A DNA stretch of 64,000 nucleotides from contig NZ_JQCL01000080.1 of the NCBI RefSeq assembly GCF_001438845.1, positions 286,073 to 350,072 on the forward strand, in the 5' to 3' direction. This document shows positions 36,542 through 44,211 of the stretch, in pieces. How positions within the stretch are numbered: the first letter of the stretch is position 1; each line of letters starts with the position of its first letter. The stretch comes from Lactiplantibacillus xiangfangensis (GTDB taxonomy: Bacteria; Bacillota; Bacilli; Lactobacillales; Lactobacillaceae). The position numbers were made by a program, and so were the translations under genes. The notes under the pieces were generated by a model. The model ran no database searches. It worked only from the letters and a program-made list of their open reading frames with translations, and was not told where the DNA came from.

Positions 36542-37048
36542 TTACTCGAAATCTTTGGCATCACCAATAACCATATCCTTTTCACGGCACTTCTTTAACA
36601 TCAGTGGCCCCGCAATTGGTGATAGCACACCGGCAATAATCACACCACCAATAAGCGTTGCGATTATGCGACCAATAACTGACCAAAAACCGCCAAAGTA
36701 CCACATCCCATTTAGTAACCGGCCAACAAAACTCTCGCGGTACCAATACAGTGAAAATGGATAAAAGTACGCGCTAATTCCCGTTAATAAAACTTGGATG
36801 ATGAAAATAACCGATACTGAAGCCGATTGTTCAAACCCATTATTACTCATAATTCCCCCGAATAAAATGGCTGAAATAATTAGGCCGTACAATAGCCATA
36901 CAACCGGGATCACAATTACCAGGTGAAATAATTTACGTTTGCGATAATCCGGATGTAAGTACGCTGATGCTTTTAACTTGCCCCCCGCAGTACTAGTCGT
37001 ATGACGTTTTTGCTTTGGTGGTTTAACATAGTGCCGTTGTTCTGACAT
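36542..37048 (-). CDS. four-helix membrane protein, partner of the AAA+ gene
   Basis: 168 residues, unrecognised. A basic hydrophilic N-terminus (MSEQRHYVKPPKQKRH..., about 40 residues) is followed by about four membrane helices: HLVIVIPVVWLLYGLIISAI, VSVIFIIQVLLTGISAYFY, GMWYFGGFWSVIGRIIATLIGG and VIIAGVLSPIAGPLML, then a short charged tail. AAGGAG precedes the ATG by 8 bases. It starts 30 bases after the AAA+ gene on the same strand and both share one terminator, so they form an operon. Function unknown; a membrane anchor or target for the ATPase is inference. Confidence 0.8.
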   Translation of the reverse strand: MSEQRHYVKPPKQKRHTTSTAGGKLKASAYLHPDYRKRKLFHLVIVIPVVWLLYGLIISAILFGGIMSNNGFEQSASVSVIFIIQVLLTGISAYFYPFSLYWYRESFVGRLLNGMWYFGGFWSVIGRIIATLIGGVIIAGVLSPIAGPLMLKKCREKDMVIGDAKDFE

Positions 37049-37078
37049 GTTTTTTACTCCTTTTTGAACAGTTACAAT

Positions 37079-39010
37079 TTATAACTTAGCTGCATTTAAA
37101 TCCTGTGCCGTAATCAACGATAAATCGGCTTGCTCGTTGCCCGCAATTCGAACGGCCATTTTTCTGACTAGCCGTTCGTTCAAATTTCGAATCCAACGCC
37201 CGTTGCTGTGGTCATCAGACTGCTCAAAATTATGGTGTACCAGTTCAGTATAAGCCGCTTCATCCACGCGATACTTCTTCTTTTTGAGATCCAATAACCC
37301 GATTTGGACCAGTTCATCCTGGGTGTAATCTTCAAAATTAAAGCTATTGGGAATCCGACTCTTAAGTCCTTCGTTCATTTGTAAGAATTTTTCCATACTA
37401 TCCGTATAGCCGGCAAAGATGATGACGATGTCACTTCGATGATCTTCCATAAACTTCAAGATTTCATCAATCGCTTCGGAACCAAAATCATTTTTGCCAC
37501 CACTTGCTAACGTGTACGCTTCATCGACGAATAGGACGCCTCCAAGTGCTGATTCTAGCACCTCACGCGTTTTAACCGCCGTTTGACCAACGTATTGGCC
37601 GACTAAATCAAATCTGGATACTTCGATGAATTTTTGATTGGCAATAATTTTCTTTTCGTATAACACTTTGCCAAGAATTCTAGCGACCGTCGTTTTCCCC
37701 GTCCCAGGATTACCTAGAAATAGTGAATGTAACGTCATCGCTGAATCACTTAGACCCTTGTCCTTACGCTTCTTATTCATCTCAGCAATGGCGATGAATT
37801 CATTGACTTCGTCTTTGACATTCTTAATACCAATCATGTTGTTTAATTGCTCATAAGCCGTCAAATCGCCAAAATAAGTGATTTTACCCTTCGTTGAAGC
37901 TGGCACATAGTTATTGTTTTCATCAACTAAAAAGGCCTGTTTCTCTTGGTCGTATTGGTTATGACCTACGACGCCCACTTTAAAACTAACGTTTCGTTCC
38001 AGCTTGATATTCGGGTTAGTGAGGATACCGAAGTTGATTCGGTCCGCTTTAATCGAAGAATTACTAGACATAAATAAATTAATTGTTCCATTCTTCTTAC
38101 CAACAATAAAGAAGCGCTTGGCCGATATCGTTGACTTTTTCTCAGCTATTAAGCTTTCTTGAATGAAAGTCTCATCGATGGTCACAGTTGAACTTGTGAC
38201 TTTCATTGAGTCAATAGACCCATTAATAAGTGTCACTTTTCCGTTGACAACTGAAAGTCCTTGACTAACCTTGGGCTGAACAATCAGACTGTTCTTAAAA
38301 GTTAGCTGAGAATCAAACATGTACACACGAGAAAAGTACTCTTTAGGTGTGCTTAAGCTACCACTAATTGTTGAAGATACGAGTGTAATCTGACTATTTT
38401 TTTCGCTATAAATAGCATGCGCAGTCTCGCAATTGATGGTCGAATGCTGACAAGTTACCTTCGCATTTATTGCCTTCACTCCTACATGAATAACAGAATT
38501 CACCAAGTCTAAACTTGCATCTGAAACATAAACTGGATTTCCATTATCTTGTGTTTCGACATCAATTTGAACCCGATTGAACTTTGCGTGCGACTTACCA
38601 TCAATGTAAACAATTGGATACATCTCTCCGCTCTCAACCGCAGAACGAATATAGACGTTGTCAGCGATTAAGGTACTGCCTTTTTTCACGCTAATATTGT
38701 TACTTTTATCGATATTCTTTTGGATACAAACATCCTTTAACGTGACCTGAGCACCATCAGTAACAAAGATTCCATCAAGAGTATTAGTAAAGTTCCGCCC
38801 CCCCTGATCATTCACAGTCACGTGTCCCTGAATCGTAATGTTTTTACTGATAGCAGTCGGCTTATTTTCTTGTCCATTGATGGGACAAAAGCCCTCTTCA
38901 ATTTCAATCACATCACCGTCTTCAGCCGCCTCCAGCGCGTCGTTGAAATCCCAAGTAGATTGCCGACTGAAAAGGGTTCGTTTCTTTTCCCCAACTAAGT
39001 AATAATTCAT
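37079..39010 (-). CDS. beta-helix / CbxX-type AAA+ ATPase fusion protein
   Basis: 643 residues from the ATG at 39010 (AAGGAG 11 bases upstream). Residues about 40-330 are repeats rich in Val, Ile, Ser, Asn and Thr (GAQVTLKDVCIQKNI, ASLDLVNSVIHVGVKAIN, SQITLVSSTISGS, GKVTLINGSIDS) typical of a right-handed parallel beta-helix. Residues about 385-643 are an AAA+ domain of the CbxX/CfxQ-SpoVK-EccA type: Walker A GNPGTGKTT (433-441), pore-like SRFDLVGQYVGQTA, Walker B VLFVDEA (492-498), sensor 1 IIFAGYTD, arginine finger LKSRIP, sensor 2 GRWIRNLNER. No signal peptide. Such ATPases remodel protein complexes, including Rubisco and type VII secretion systems; no ESX gene is in this window. Confidence 0.85.
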   Translation of the reverse strand: MNYYLVGEKKRTLFSRQSTWDFNDALEAAEDGDVIEIEEGFCPINGQENKPTAISKNITIQGHVTVNDQGGRNFTNTLDGIFVTDGAQVTLKDVCIQKNIDKSNNISVKKGSTLIADNVYIRSAVESGEMYPIVYIDGKSHAKFNRVQIDVETQDNGNPVYVSDASLDLVNSVIHVGVKAINAKVTCQHSTINCETAHAIYSEKNSQITLVSSTISGSLSTPKEYFSRVYMFDSQLTFKNSLIVQPKVSQGLSVVNGKVTLINGSIDSMKVTSSTVTIDETFIQESLIAEKKSTISAKRFFIVGKKNGTINLFMSSNSSIKADRINFGILTNPNIKLERNVSFKVGVVGHNQYDQEKQAFLVDENNNYVPASTKGKITYFGDLTAYEQLNNMIGIKNVKDEVNEFIAIAEMNKKRKDKGLSDSAMTLHSLFLGNPGTGKTTVARILGKVLYEKKIIANQKFIEVSRFDLVGQYVGQTAVKTREVLESALGGVLFVDEAYTLASGGKNDFGSEAIDEILKFMEDHRSDIVIIFAGYTDSMEKFLQMNEGLKSRIPNSFNFEDYTQDELVQIGLLDLKKKKYRVDEAAYTELVHHNFEQSDDHSNGRWIRNLNERLVRKMAVRIAGNEQADLSLITAQDLNAAKL

Positions 39011-39257
39011 TACCGCTACCACTCCTTTTAAGTGTCTTGACCTATGTTTTAAAGTCTAAAAAACCGCGCCATAAATCTATTGCATTTAATTCACAGCATC
39101 AGTGTGCAATTTTTGATTAGTCGCACCGATTTTAACTAAACCACTACCATTCATCATTTACATGACTAAATAATTAATGGCAGCATTAGTATCTTCATTA
39201 TACACAAAATTCCTTTTGCTAAACCGTTCCTAATAAAATATCTCATTATCAAGCATC
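39011..39257. other. leader and promoter region of the AAA+ operon
   Basis: A TATAAT lies on the minus strand at 39197-39202, with no good -35, implying a leader near 190 bases. The leader can form a hairpin around 39080-39110 (ATTGCA / TGCAAT enclosing CAC / GTG). AT-rich, no gene seen. Confidence 0.4.
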
Positions 39258-39293
39258 AAAAAAAGCGGACCCGAAATCAACTTTCAGATCCGT
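39258..39293 (-). terminator. terminator after the tyrosine recombinase
   Basis: Minus strand CGGATCTGAAA / TTTCGGGTCCG stem with GTTGA loop followed by a run of T. Confidence 0.85.
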
Positions 39294-39307
39294 TATTTGA
39301 CTAATCG

Positions 39308-39877
39308 TTACTCATTATCTGGATAAATTCCTAAGGCAAAGTTAGTAAGTTGGCGCTCGATATTGTCGCGTTCAATCCCAATGTAGCGTTTGGTCACTTG
39401 TTCGCTGGAATGATTAAAAATCATCATTAATCCCGCAATATCATGCGTCTGTTGATAATAATGATAGCCAAAGGTTTTTCGTAGTGTGTGGGTGCCAATA
39501 TCATTGCGATCTAAAAACTGACTGGCCGTTTGAAACGCACGGTAAACGCCATTGACGGTAATTGCTTCGCTCCCACGACCACTTGGAAACAGTGGCGCCA
39601 TGTCATCACGATAACGCGTATACTTAAAAAGTTCTCCCCGTAAATTTTTAAGAAACAGCCACCGCTTCTTGCCAGTCTTCTGTTCAATAATCATCGTTCG
39701 ATCCTTATTACGAACTTGACCCACTTTTAACTTTAAAATATCACTCATTCTTAGACCAGTGTTGATACCGAGTAACACAATCATTCGGTTACGTTGGCCG
39801 TGTTGTGTTCGGGCGACGGCCCACAGAAAATCATCAATTTCCTGTTTAGTGCGTAAAGGTTCTACATTATAGCGCAT
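39308..39877 (-). CDS. short tyrosine recombinase (catalytic domain only)
   Basis: 189 residues with the complete catalytic set: NTGLRMSD (Arg), KTGKKRWLFL (Lys), GTHTLRKTFGYHYY (HxxR), IFNHSSEQVTKRYIG (His and nucleophile Tyr). The N-terminal arm-binding and SAM-like core-binding domains of XerC/D and phage integrases are missing, the size being close to that of FimB/FimE-type DNA invertases. GAGGG precedes the ATG by 10 bases. An 8-bp inverted repeat lies 47 bases upstream. Whether it inverts or moves DNA here is unknown. Confidence 0.88.
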   Translation of the reverse strand: MRYNVEPLRTKQEIDDFLWAVARTQHGQRNRMIVLLGINTGLRMSDILKLKVGQVRNKDRTMIIEQKTGKKRWLFLKNLRGELFKYTRYRDDMAPLFPSGRGSEAITVNGVYRAFQTASQFLDRNDIGTHTLRKTFGYHYYQQTHDIAGLMMIFNHSSEQVTKRYIGIERDNIERQLTNFALGIYPDNE

Positions 39878-39923
39878 TCCATTTTTCCCTCAACAATCAA
39901 TTCAAGCATTTAAATAGTTCTAT

Positions 39924-39950
39924 ATTCAATTGTACTCGTTATAATTGAAT
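39924..39950. repeat. 8-bp inverted repeat upstream of the recombinase
   Basis: ATTCAATT (39924-39931) and AATTGAAT (39943-39950), exact, separated by 11 bases. Could be a recombinase binding site or an operator at its promoter. Confidence 0.6.
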
Positions 39951-40019
39951 ACAACCGTTATTTTATTCATTATAAAAATTAACCGCCACGGAATCACCCG
40001 TGCCGGTCGTCGTTATAAA

Positions 40020-40415
40020 TTATAAGTTCTTATTCAAATGACTTAAGTGCTCGGTAAAGGATTGCGTCGTCGGCGTATCTAACGTTGTAATCAACCCCTG
40101 CTTAATCTCTGCGACCCGCTGAATACCAGCGTCCGTCAGTGCCAAGTTTCGTAAACGCCGGTCGGGTAAACTAGGTTCACTTTGAATCCACCCATCATGT
40201 GTGAGTGCACCAATCGACTGCGCTAACGACCCTTTTGAAATATCCAGCGACTGCGCAACCTTTCCGATTGGCTGATTAGGATATACAGAAACATATAATA
40301 ATATCCGCAATTCATTCAAACTAAGTCCCGTTTGAGCAGACCAACTAGACGTTAAGCGTTTAAGCAACCGTTCTAAACGCATCACATCTAAAACATAATC
40401 AAAAACATCTTCCAC
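40020..40415 (-). CDS. MarR-family regulator
   Basis: 131 residues. Winged helix LNELRILLYVSVYPNQPIGKVAQSLDISKGSLAQSIGALTHDGWIQSEPSLPDRRLRNLALTDAG with the DRR wing of MarR proteins. The GTG at 40415 is chosen since AAGGAGG lies just upstream; in the longer frame those bases would encode KEE. No target operon is adjacent in the same direction. A palindrome 235 bases upstream may be its site. Confidence 0.88.
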   Translation of the reverse strand: MEDVFDYVLDVMRLERLLKRLTSSWSAQTGLSLNELRILLYVSVYPNQPIGKVAQSLDISKGSLAQSIGALTHDGWIQSEPSLPDRRLRNLALTDAGIQRVAEIKQGLITTLDTPTTQSFTEHLSHLNKNL

Positions 40416-40917
40416 AATTGATTCCTCCTTGATCAATTCAAAACCCAAGCCAAAACAAAACCAGTCATCCGGTTCGCACGATTTTTAAAAAATTCATGCG
40501 AAGTGATTGCCGTCATCATTGGATTTGTCCCGATAATTAATTAAAGCTCGTAGTCACATAAGTTAAATAAAATCAGTTGTACCAGTTAGTTATTCGCATA
40601 ACTTTTTTAAGAAGATTGCGAATTGATGACCTAAATCAATAGTTTATTGAACTAACCAACTTAGTTACAATTTTTATTATTACATAATTCCAATGTTTCT
40701 ACAAACGGTCGCTTAGCTCATAATTGGCCTTTGGTTCCGCCTTCATTGTTAAATTTAGGTCGCCGCTAATCACAGATAAGTTATCCTCAAATAAGCATTA
40801 CACCAGTCATAGCACGCGCGTGATTCCCTTGTGCTCAACTTTATTGGGCCAATTACAAAGCCTCCATTTTGAATCCATCTAGTCCCAATTTAATTAAAAT
40901 ATTTATTATTGATAATC
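40416..40917. other. 500-bp AT-rich non-coding region
   Basis: No credible gene. It contains palindromes at 40588-40603 (AGTTAT TCGC ATAACT) and 40650-40666, and presumably the promoter of the MarR gene. It forms the junction between the accessory block and rpoD. Confidence 0.5.
40650..40666. promoter_or_regulatory. candidate MarR operator
   Basis: AACTAA CCAAC TTAGTT, exact 6-bp arms, about 235 bases upstream of the MarR start codon. Confidence 0.4.
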
Positions 40918-40956
40918 AAAAAGGCCCCAATTCGTAAGTGAATTGAGACCCTTTTT
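40918..40956 (-). terminator. terminator after rpoD
   Basis: Minus strand GGGTCTCAATTC / GAATTGGGGCC stem with A run before and TTTTT after, 11 bases past the rpoD stop. Confidence 0.85.
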
Positions 40957-40966
40957 GAGCACTAAA

Positions 40967-42073
40967 CTATTCTAAGAAATCTTTTAATTGTTTACTACGT
41001 GATGGGTGCCGTAACTTCCGTAAAGCCTTGGCTTCGATTTGACGAATCCGTTCACGGGTGACACCGAAGACTTTTCCGACTTCTTCCAAGGTACGTGTCC
41101 GACCATCATCTAGTCCGAAACGTAACCGCAAAACGTTTTCCTCACGGTCAGTCAGCGTGTCAAGCACACCTTCCAACTGTTCCTTGAGCAATTCGTAAGC
41201 TGCCGCGTCAGCAGGTGAAGTGGCATCTTGATCTTCAATGAAATCACCCAAATGTGAATCGTCCTCTTCACCAATTGGCGTTTCCAAGGAAACGGGTTCT
41301 TGTGCAATCTTCAAGATTTCACGAACTTTTTCCGTTGGCATATCCATTTCGGCCCCAATTTCTTCAGGAGTAGGTTCGCGTCCTAAGTCTTGAAGTAACT
41401 GACGTTGAATCCGGATCAACTTGTTAATCGTTTCAACCATGTGAACCGGAATCCGAATCGTCCGTGCTTGGTCAGCAATCGCACGCGTAATCGCCTGACG
41501 AATCCACCAAGTGGCGTAAGTTGAGAACTTGAACCCCTTGCGATAATCAAACTTCTCAACGGCCTTCATTAGCCCCATGTTACCTTCTTGAATCAAGTCC
41601 AAGAATTGCATCCCACGGCCAACGTACCGCTTAGCGATAGAAACAACTAACCGTAAGTTAGCTTCTGCTAATTCCTGCTTAGCTGATTCATCACCTTGTT
41701 CGATCCGCAAAGCCAACGCAACTTCTTCGTCAGCTGTTAACAGGTCAACGCGACCAATTTCCTTCAAGTACATCCGAACAGGGTCGTTGATCTTAATCCC
41801 CGACGAAGAACCAGCAGAACTTAATTCCTTCTTGCTGACCTTTTTGACACTCTTAACGGCCCGCACATCTGGTTCGCCCTTTTCGTCAACAACACTGATC
41901 CCAGCGTCTTCAACCTTTTGCAGTAATTTATCAATCCCACTGGCATCTAATTTGTAAGGCGCCGCAATCTTATCTGATAGTTCGTCATACTTAATACTAC
42001 CAGTCTTCTTGTAATCCTTAATTAATGCTTTAACGGCTTTATCGTACGCTGCCGTTGCTTTTGATTTTGCCAT
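40967..42073 (-). CDS. rpoD: RNA polymerase primary sigma factor (sigma-A)
   Basis: 368 residues. Region 1.1-like N-terminus (1-85), region 1.2 [24 protein letters not shown], region 2 with [61 protein letters not shown], region 3, and region 4.2 [41 protein letters not shown]. It lacks the long insert of E. coli sigma-70, as expected for Bacilli. ATG after AGGAGGCTACTAC, 11 bases past dnaG, so dnaG-rpoD form an operon. Confidence 0.98.
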   Translation of the reverse strand: MAKSKATAAYDKAVKALIKDYKKTGSIKYDELSDKIAAPYKLDASGIDKLLQKVEDAGISVVDEKGEPDVRAVKSVKKVSKKELSSAGSSSGIKINDPVRMYLKEIGRVDLLTADEEVALALRIEQGDESAKQELAEANLRLVVSIAKRYVGRGMQFLDLIQEGNMGLMKAVEKFDYRKGFKFSTYATWWIRQAITRAIADQARTIRIPVHMVETINKLIRIQRQLLQDLGREPTPEEIGAEMDMPTEKVREILKIAQEPVSLETPIGEEDDSHLGDFIEDQDATSPADAAAYELLKEQLEGVLDTLTDREENVLRLRFGLDDGRTRTLEEVGKVFGVTRERIRQIEAKALRKLRHPSRSKQLKDFLE

Positions 42074-42084
42074 GTAGTAGCCTC

Positions 42085-43953
42085 CTAAAAATTGTCAGCT
42101 TGCTGTACTTGCTGTTGTTTCCGGTATAACTCAATCAATGCCAAGGTCAATTGTTGCACCAAATCGTGATTTCCAATCTGCTTGGCCGCCGTTAATTCGG
42201 CTTTTTTACCATTAATTTGTTCAACGAGCGGTTGTTGATTCATAATGACATTCACTAAATCAGCCACTTCTTCTTTTGACGACTCACTCGCAATATCCAT
42301 GAATTCCAAGCTAGTTAAGACTGGCTGTAGACTAGTATCCGCCATAAAGTCAGTAAAATTAGCAAGGTCAAACTGATTATGTGTCTTAAAGTACGCTTCC
42401 GCGTACACCAGAATCTGTTGGTACGGATCATGTACGAAGTGGAAACCAGCGACCGCCATGACGCGTAACCACACGTCGTGATCATGTAACAAGCGGTATA
42501 GCAAAAGCCGTTCAGCCTTTTCAACCCGACTTAGCGGGCCGCTGTTACTCGTCTCACCGGTCACCGCAATTGGCGGTGGCGTCATCGGTGCTGGCGCGGG
42601 GGGTGGTGATTGCCGTGATGATTGCTGGACCGACTGCTGGCCAATCAGCGACCGTAACTGCTGTTTTAAGTCGTCCTTATCTAAACCAAACTCTTGAACC
42701 AATTGGTTTAGATAGAGATCTTGTTCCACACTCGAAGACAGCTTCGTTAATTGTTGCAAGACAGCCCCAAGATACGTCAACTGATCCTGCGTATTTTGCA
42801 AGTTTAAGTCGTGACGTAAATACGTCATTTCAAAAGCCGTTGGCGTCTGCTTACCATCCGCAAACACCCGCACGAACTTTTCTTGCCCAGCGTTCCGCAG
42901 ATATTCGTCCGGGTCCATCCCGTCCGGCATCTGAATCACGCTCAGGTTTAAACGACTGTTGTCGCCCAATAACTTAAGGGCCCGATCTGTCGCCTTTTGT
43001 CCCGGCACATCACTGTCATAACAAATCGTAAGCTGGTCAGTCACCCGCTCCAACATGTAAATCTGCTCGTTAGTCAAGCTCGTCCCCATGGAAGCAACGC
43101 CGTTTTGAATTCCTGCTCGGTAAGCCGCAATCACGTCCATAAAACCTTCAAATAAAACGACGGCTTTACGCTGACGAATTGCGCCGCGCGCTAAATCAAA
43201 ATTAAAAAGCACGTCACGCTTGTTAAACAGCTTCGTTTCAGGACTATTCAAATACTTGGGCTCATTTGGTGACTTCGTTAGAATCCGGCCAGAAAATGCA
43301 ATGACCCGTCCACTGGCATCCTTGATAGGAAAGAGCACTCGATCGACAAAGCGATCCCGCAACTTTCCCTCCTGATTCTCAATGAACAAGCCCGATTGCC
43401 GTAAAAGCTGGTAATCGATATCGTGTTCCTTAAAGAAATCTAGTAATAATTGATTCTTAGGAGCATACCCAATACCGAAAGTTGCAATGGTTTGATCATC
43501 TAAACCACGTTGGTGAAGATAATCCAGTGCGGGTTCTCCCAACTCAGTGTTAACCAAAATATGCTGATACATCTTTGCACTATCGGCATACAGCTTCAGT
43601 AAATCTGCCTGTTGCTGATCTTTGGGCGCACTGACTTGTGCCTGCGCCGTATAACTGGCTGGCAACTCAATGTGTCCAAAATCTGCCACCTTTGCGACGG
43701 CCTCGGGAAAGGATAAATTCTCTAGGTCCATAATGAACGAAAAGACGTTACCTCCCCGGCCGCAACTAAAACAGTGAAAAATTTGTTTTTGTTCATTAAC
43801 CGAAAAAGAAGGGGTTCGTTCTTCATGAAATGGGCACAAACCAAAAAGGTTTTTACCGGCTTTCTTAAGTTGCACATACTGCCCGATAAAATCCGCAATG
43901 TTCACTGCGGAACGAACCTGATCAACCTTATCTTCAGGAATTCGATTGGCCAC
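42085..43953 (-). CDS. dnaG: DNA primase
   Basis: 622 residues from the GTG at 43953 (GGGGTGG upstream), giving [19 protein letters not shown], the usual DnaG N-terminus; the longer frame to 44112 crosses the promoter and is rejected. CHC2 zinc domain [14 protein letters not shown]...[10 protein letters not shown], catalytic core with Toprim [16 protein letters not shown] and DSDVPGQKA, and a C-terminal helicase-binding domain (about 470-622), separated by a Pro/Gln-rich linker ([19 protein letters not shown]). It lays RNA primers for replication. Confidence 0.97.
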   Translation of the reverse strand: MANRIPEDKVDQVRSAVNIADFIGQYVQLKKAGKNLFGLCPFHEERTPSFSVNEQKQIFHCFSCGRGGNVFSFIMDLENLSFPEAVAKVADFGHIELPASYTAQAQVSAPKDQQQADLLKLYADSAKMYQHILVNTELGEPALDYLHQRGLDDQTIATFGIGYAPKNQLLLDFFKEHDIDYQLLRQSGLFIENQEGKLRDRFVDRVLFPIKDASGRVIAFSGRILTKSPNEPKYLNSPETKLFNKRDVLFNFDLARGAIRQRKAVVLFEGFMDVIAAYRAGIQNGVASMGTSLTNEQIYMLERVTDQLTICYDSDVPGQKATDRALKLLGDNSRLNLSVIQMPDGMDPDEYLRNAGQEKFVRVFADGKQTPTAFEMTYLRHDLNLQNTQDQLTYLGAVLQQLTKLSSSVEQDLYLNQLVQEFGLDKDDLKQQLRSLIGQQSVQQSSRQSPPPAPAPMTPPPIAVTGETSNSGPLSRVEKAERLLLYRLLHDHDVWLRVMAVAGFHFVHDPYQQILVYAEAYFKTHNQFDLANFTDFMADTSLQPVLTSLEFMDIASESSKEEVADLVNVIMNQQPLVEQINGKKAELTAAKQIGNHDLVQQLTLALIELYRKQQQVQQADNF

Positions 43954-44070
43954 TTTGCCACCCCATTTCTTACTAAAGTCCGACAAAACAACCAAACAAT
44001 TCGTAACAATCAAAAGCCGCACCACTTCAACCGGGATGCGACTATTAACGTGCGAACTTTTACAGAATAT

Positions 44071-44099
44071 ATAATACCACAAGCTTGACAGCAGTGCAA
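44071..44099 (-). promoter_or_regulatory. dnaG-rpoD operon promoter
   Basis: Minus strand TTGCAC (44094-44099), 17-base spacer, TATTAT (44071-44076). Two palindromes lie directly upstream. Confidence 0.7.
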
Positions 44100-44100
44100 C

Positions 44101-44143
44101 AATAAGTCTCACTTATTAGACATTCCTGTCAAGTCTGTCTAAT
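44101..44143. promoter_or_regulatory. tandem palindromes upstream of the dnaG promoter
   Basis: AATAAGT CTC ACTTATT (44101-44117) touches the -35. ATTAGACA (44115-44122) pairs with TGTCTAAT (44136-44143), and GACA TTCC TGTC lies inside it. Possible repressor or activator sites; factor unknown. Confidence 0.5.
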
Positions 44144-44148
44144 CACAC

Positions 44149-44190
44149 AAAAAAAGGAAGTCCCACGGATGACTTTCCCTGAGACTTCCT
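44149..44190 (-). terminator. terminator after glyS
   Basis: Minus strand AGGAAGTC / GACTTCCT stem, loop of 20 bases with weak internal pairing, then seven T. Confidence 0.85.
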
Positions 44191-44211
44191 ACTATTATAC
44201 AAGCTTAATCT

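Noticed and set aside
39924-39950. dif site for XerCD
   Set aside because: The arms are symmetric with an 11-base centre and agree poorly with bacterial dif arms; a dif would have 11-6-11 layout.
27661-40966. Prophage or integrative conjugative element
   Set aside because: There is a recombinase, but no terminase, capsid, relaxase or type IV secretion gene, and no clear att repeats at the ends.
43954-44112. 53-codon extension of DnaG
   Set aside because: It would run through the dnaG promoter; the DnaG N-terminus starts at the GTG at 43953.
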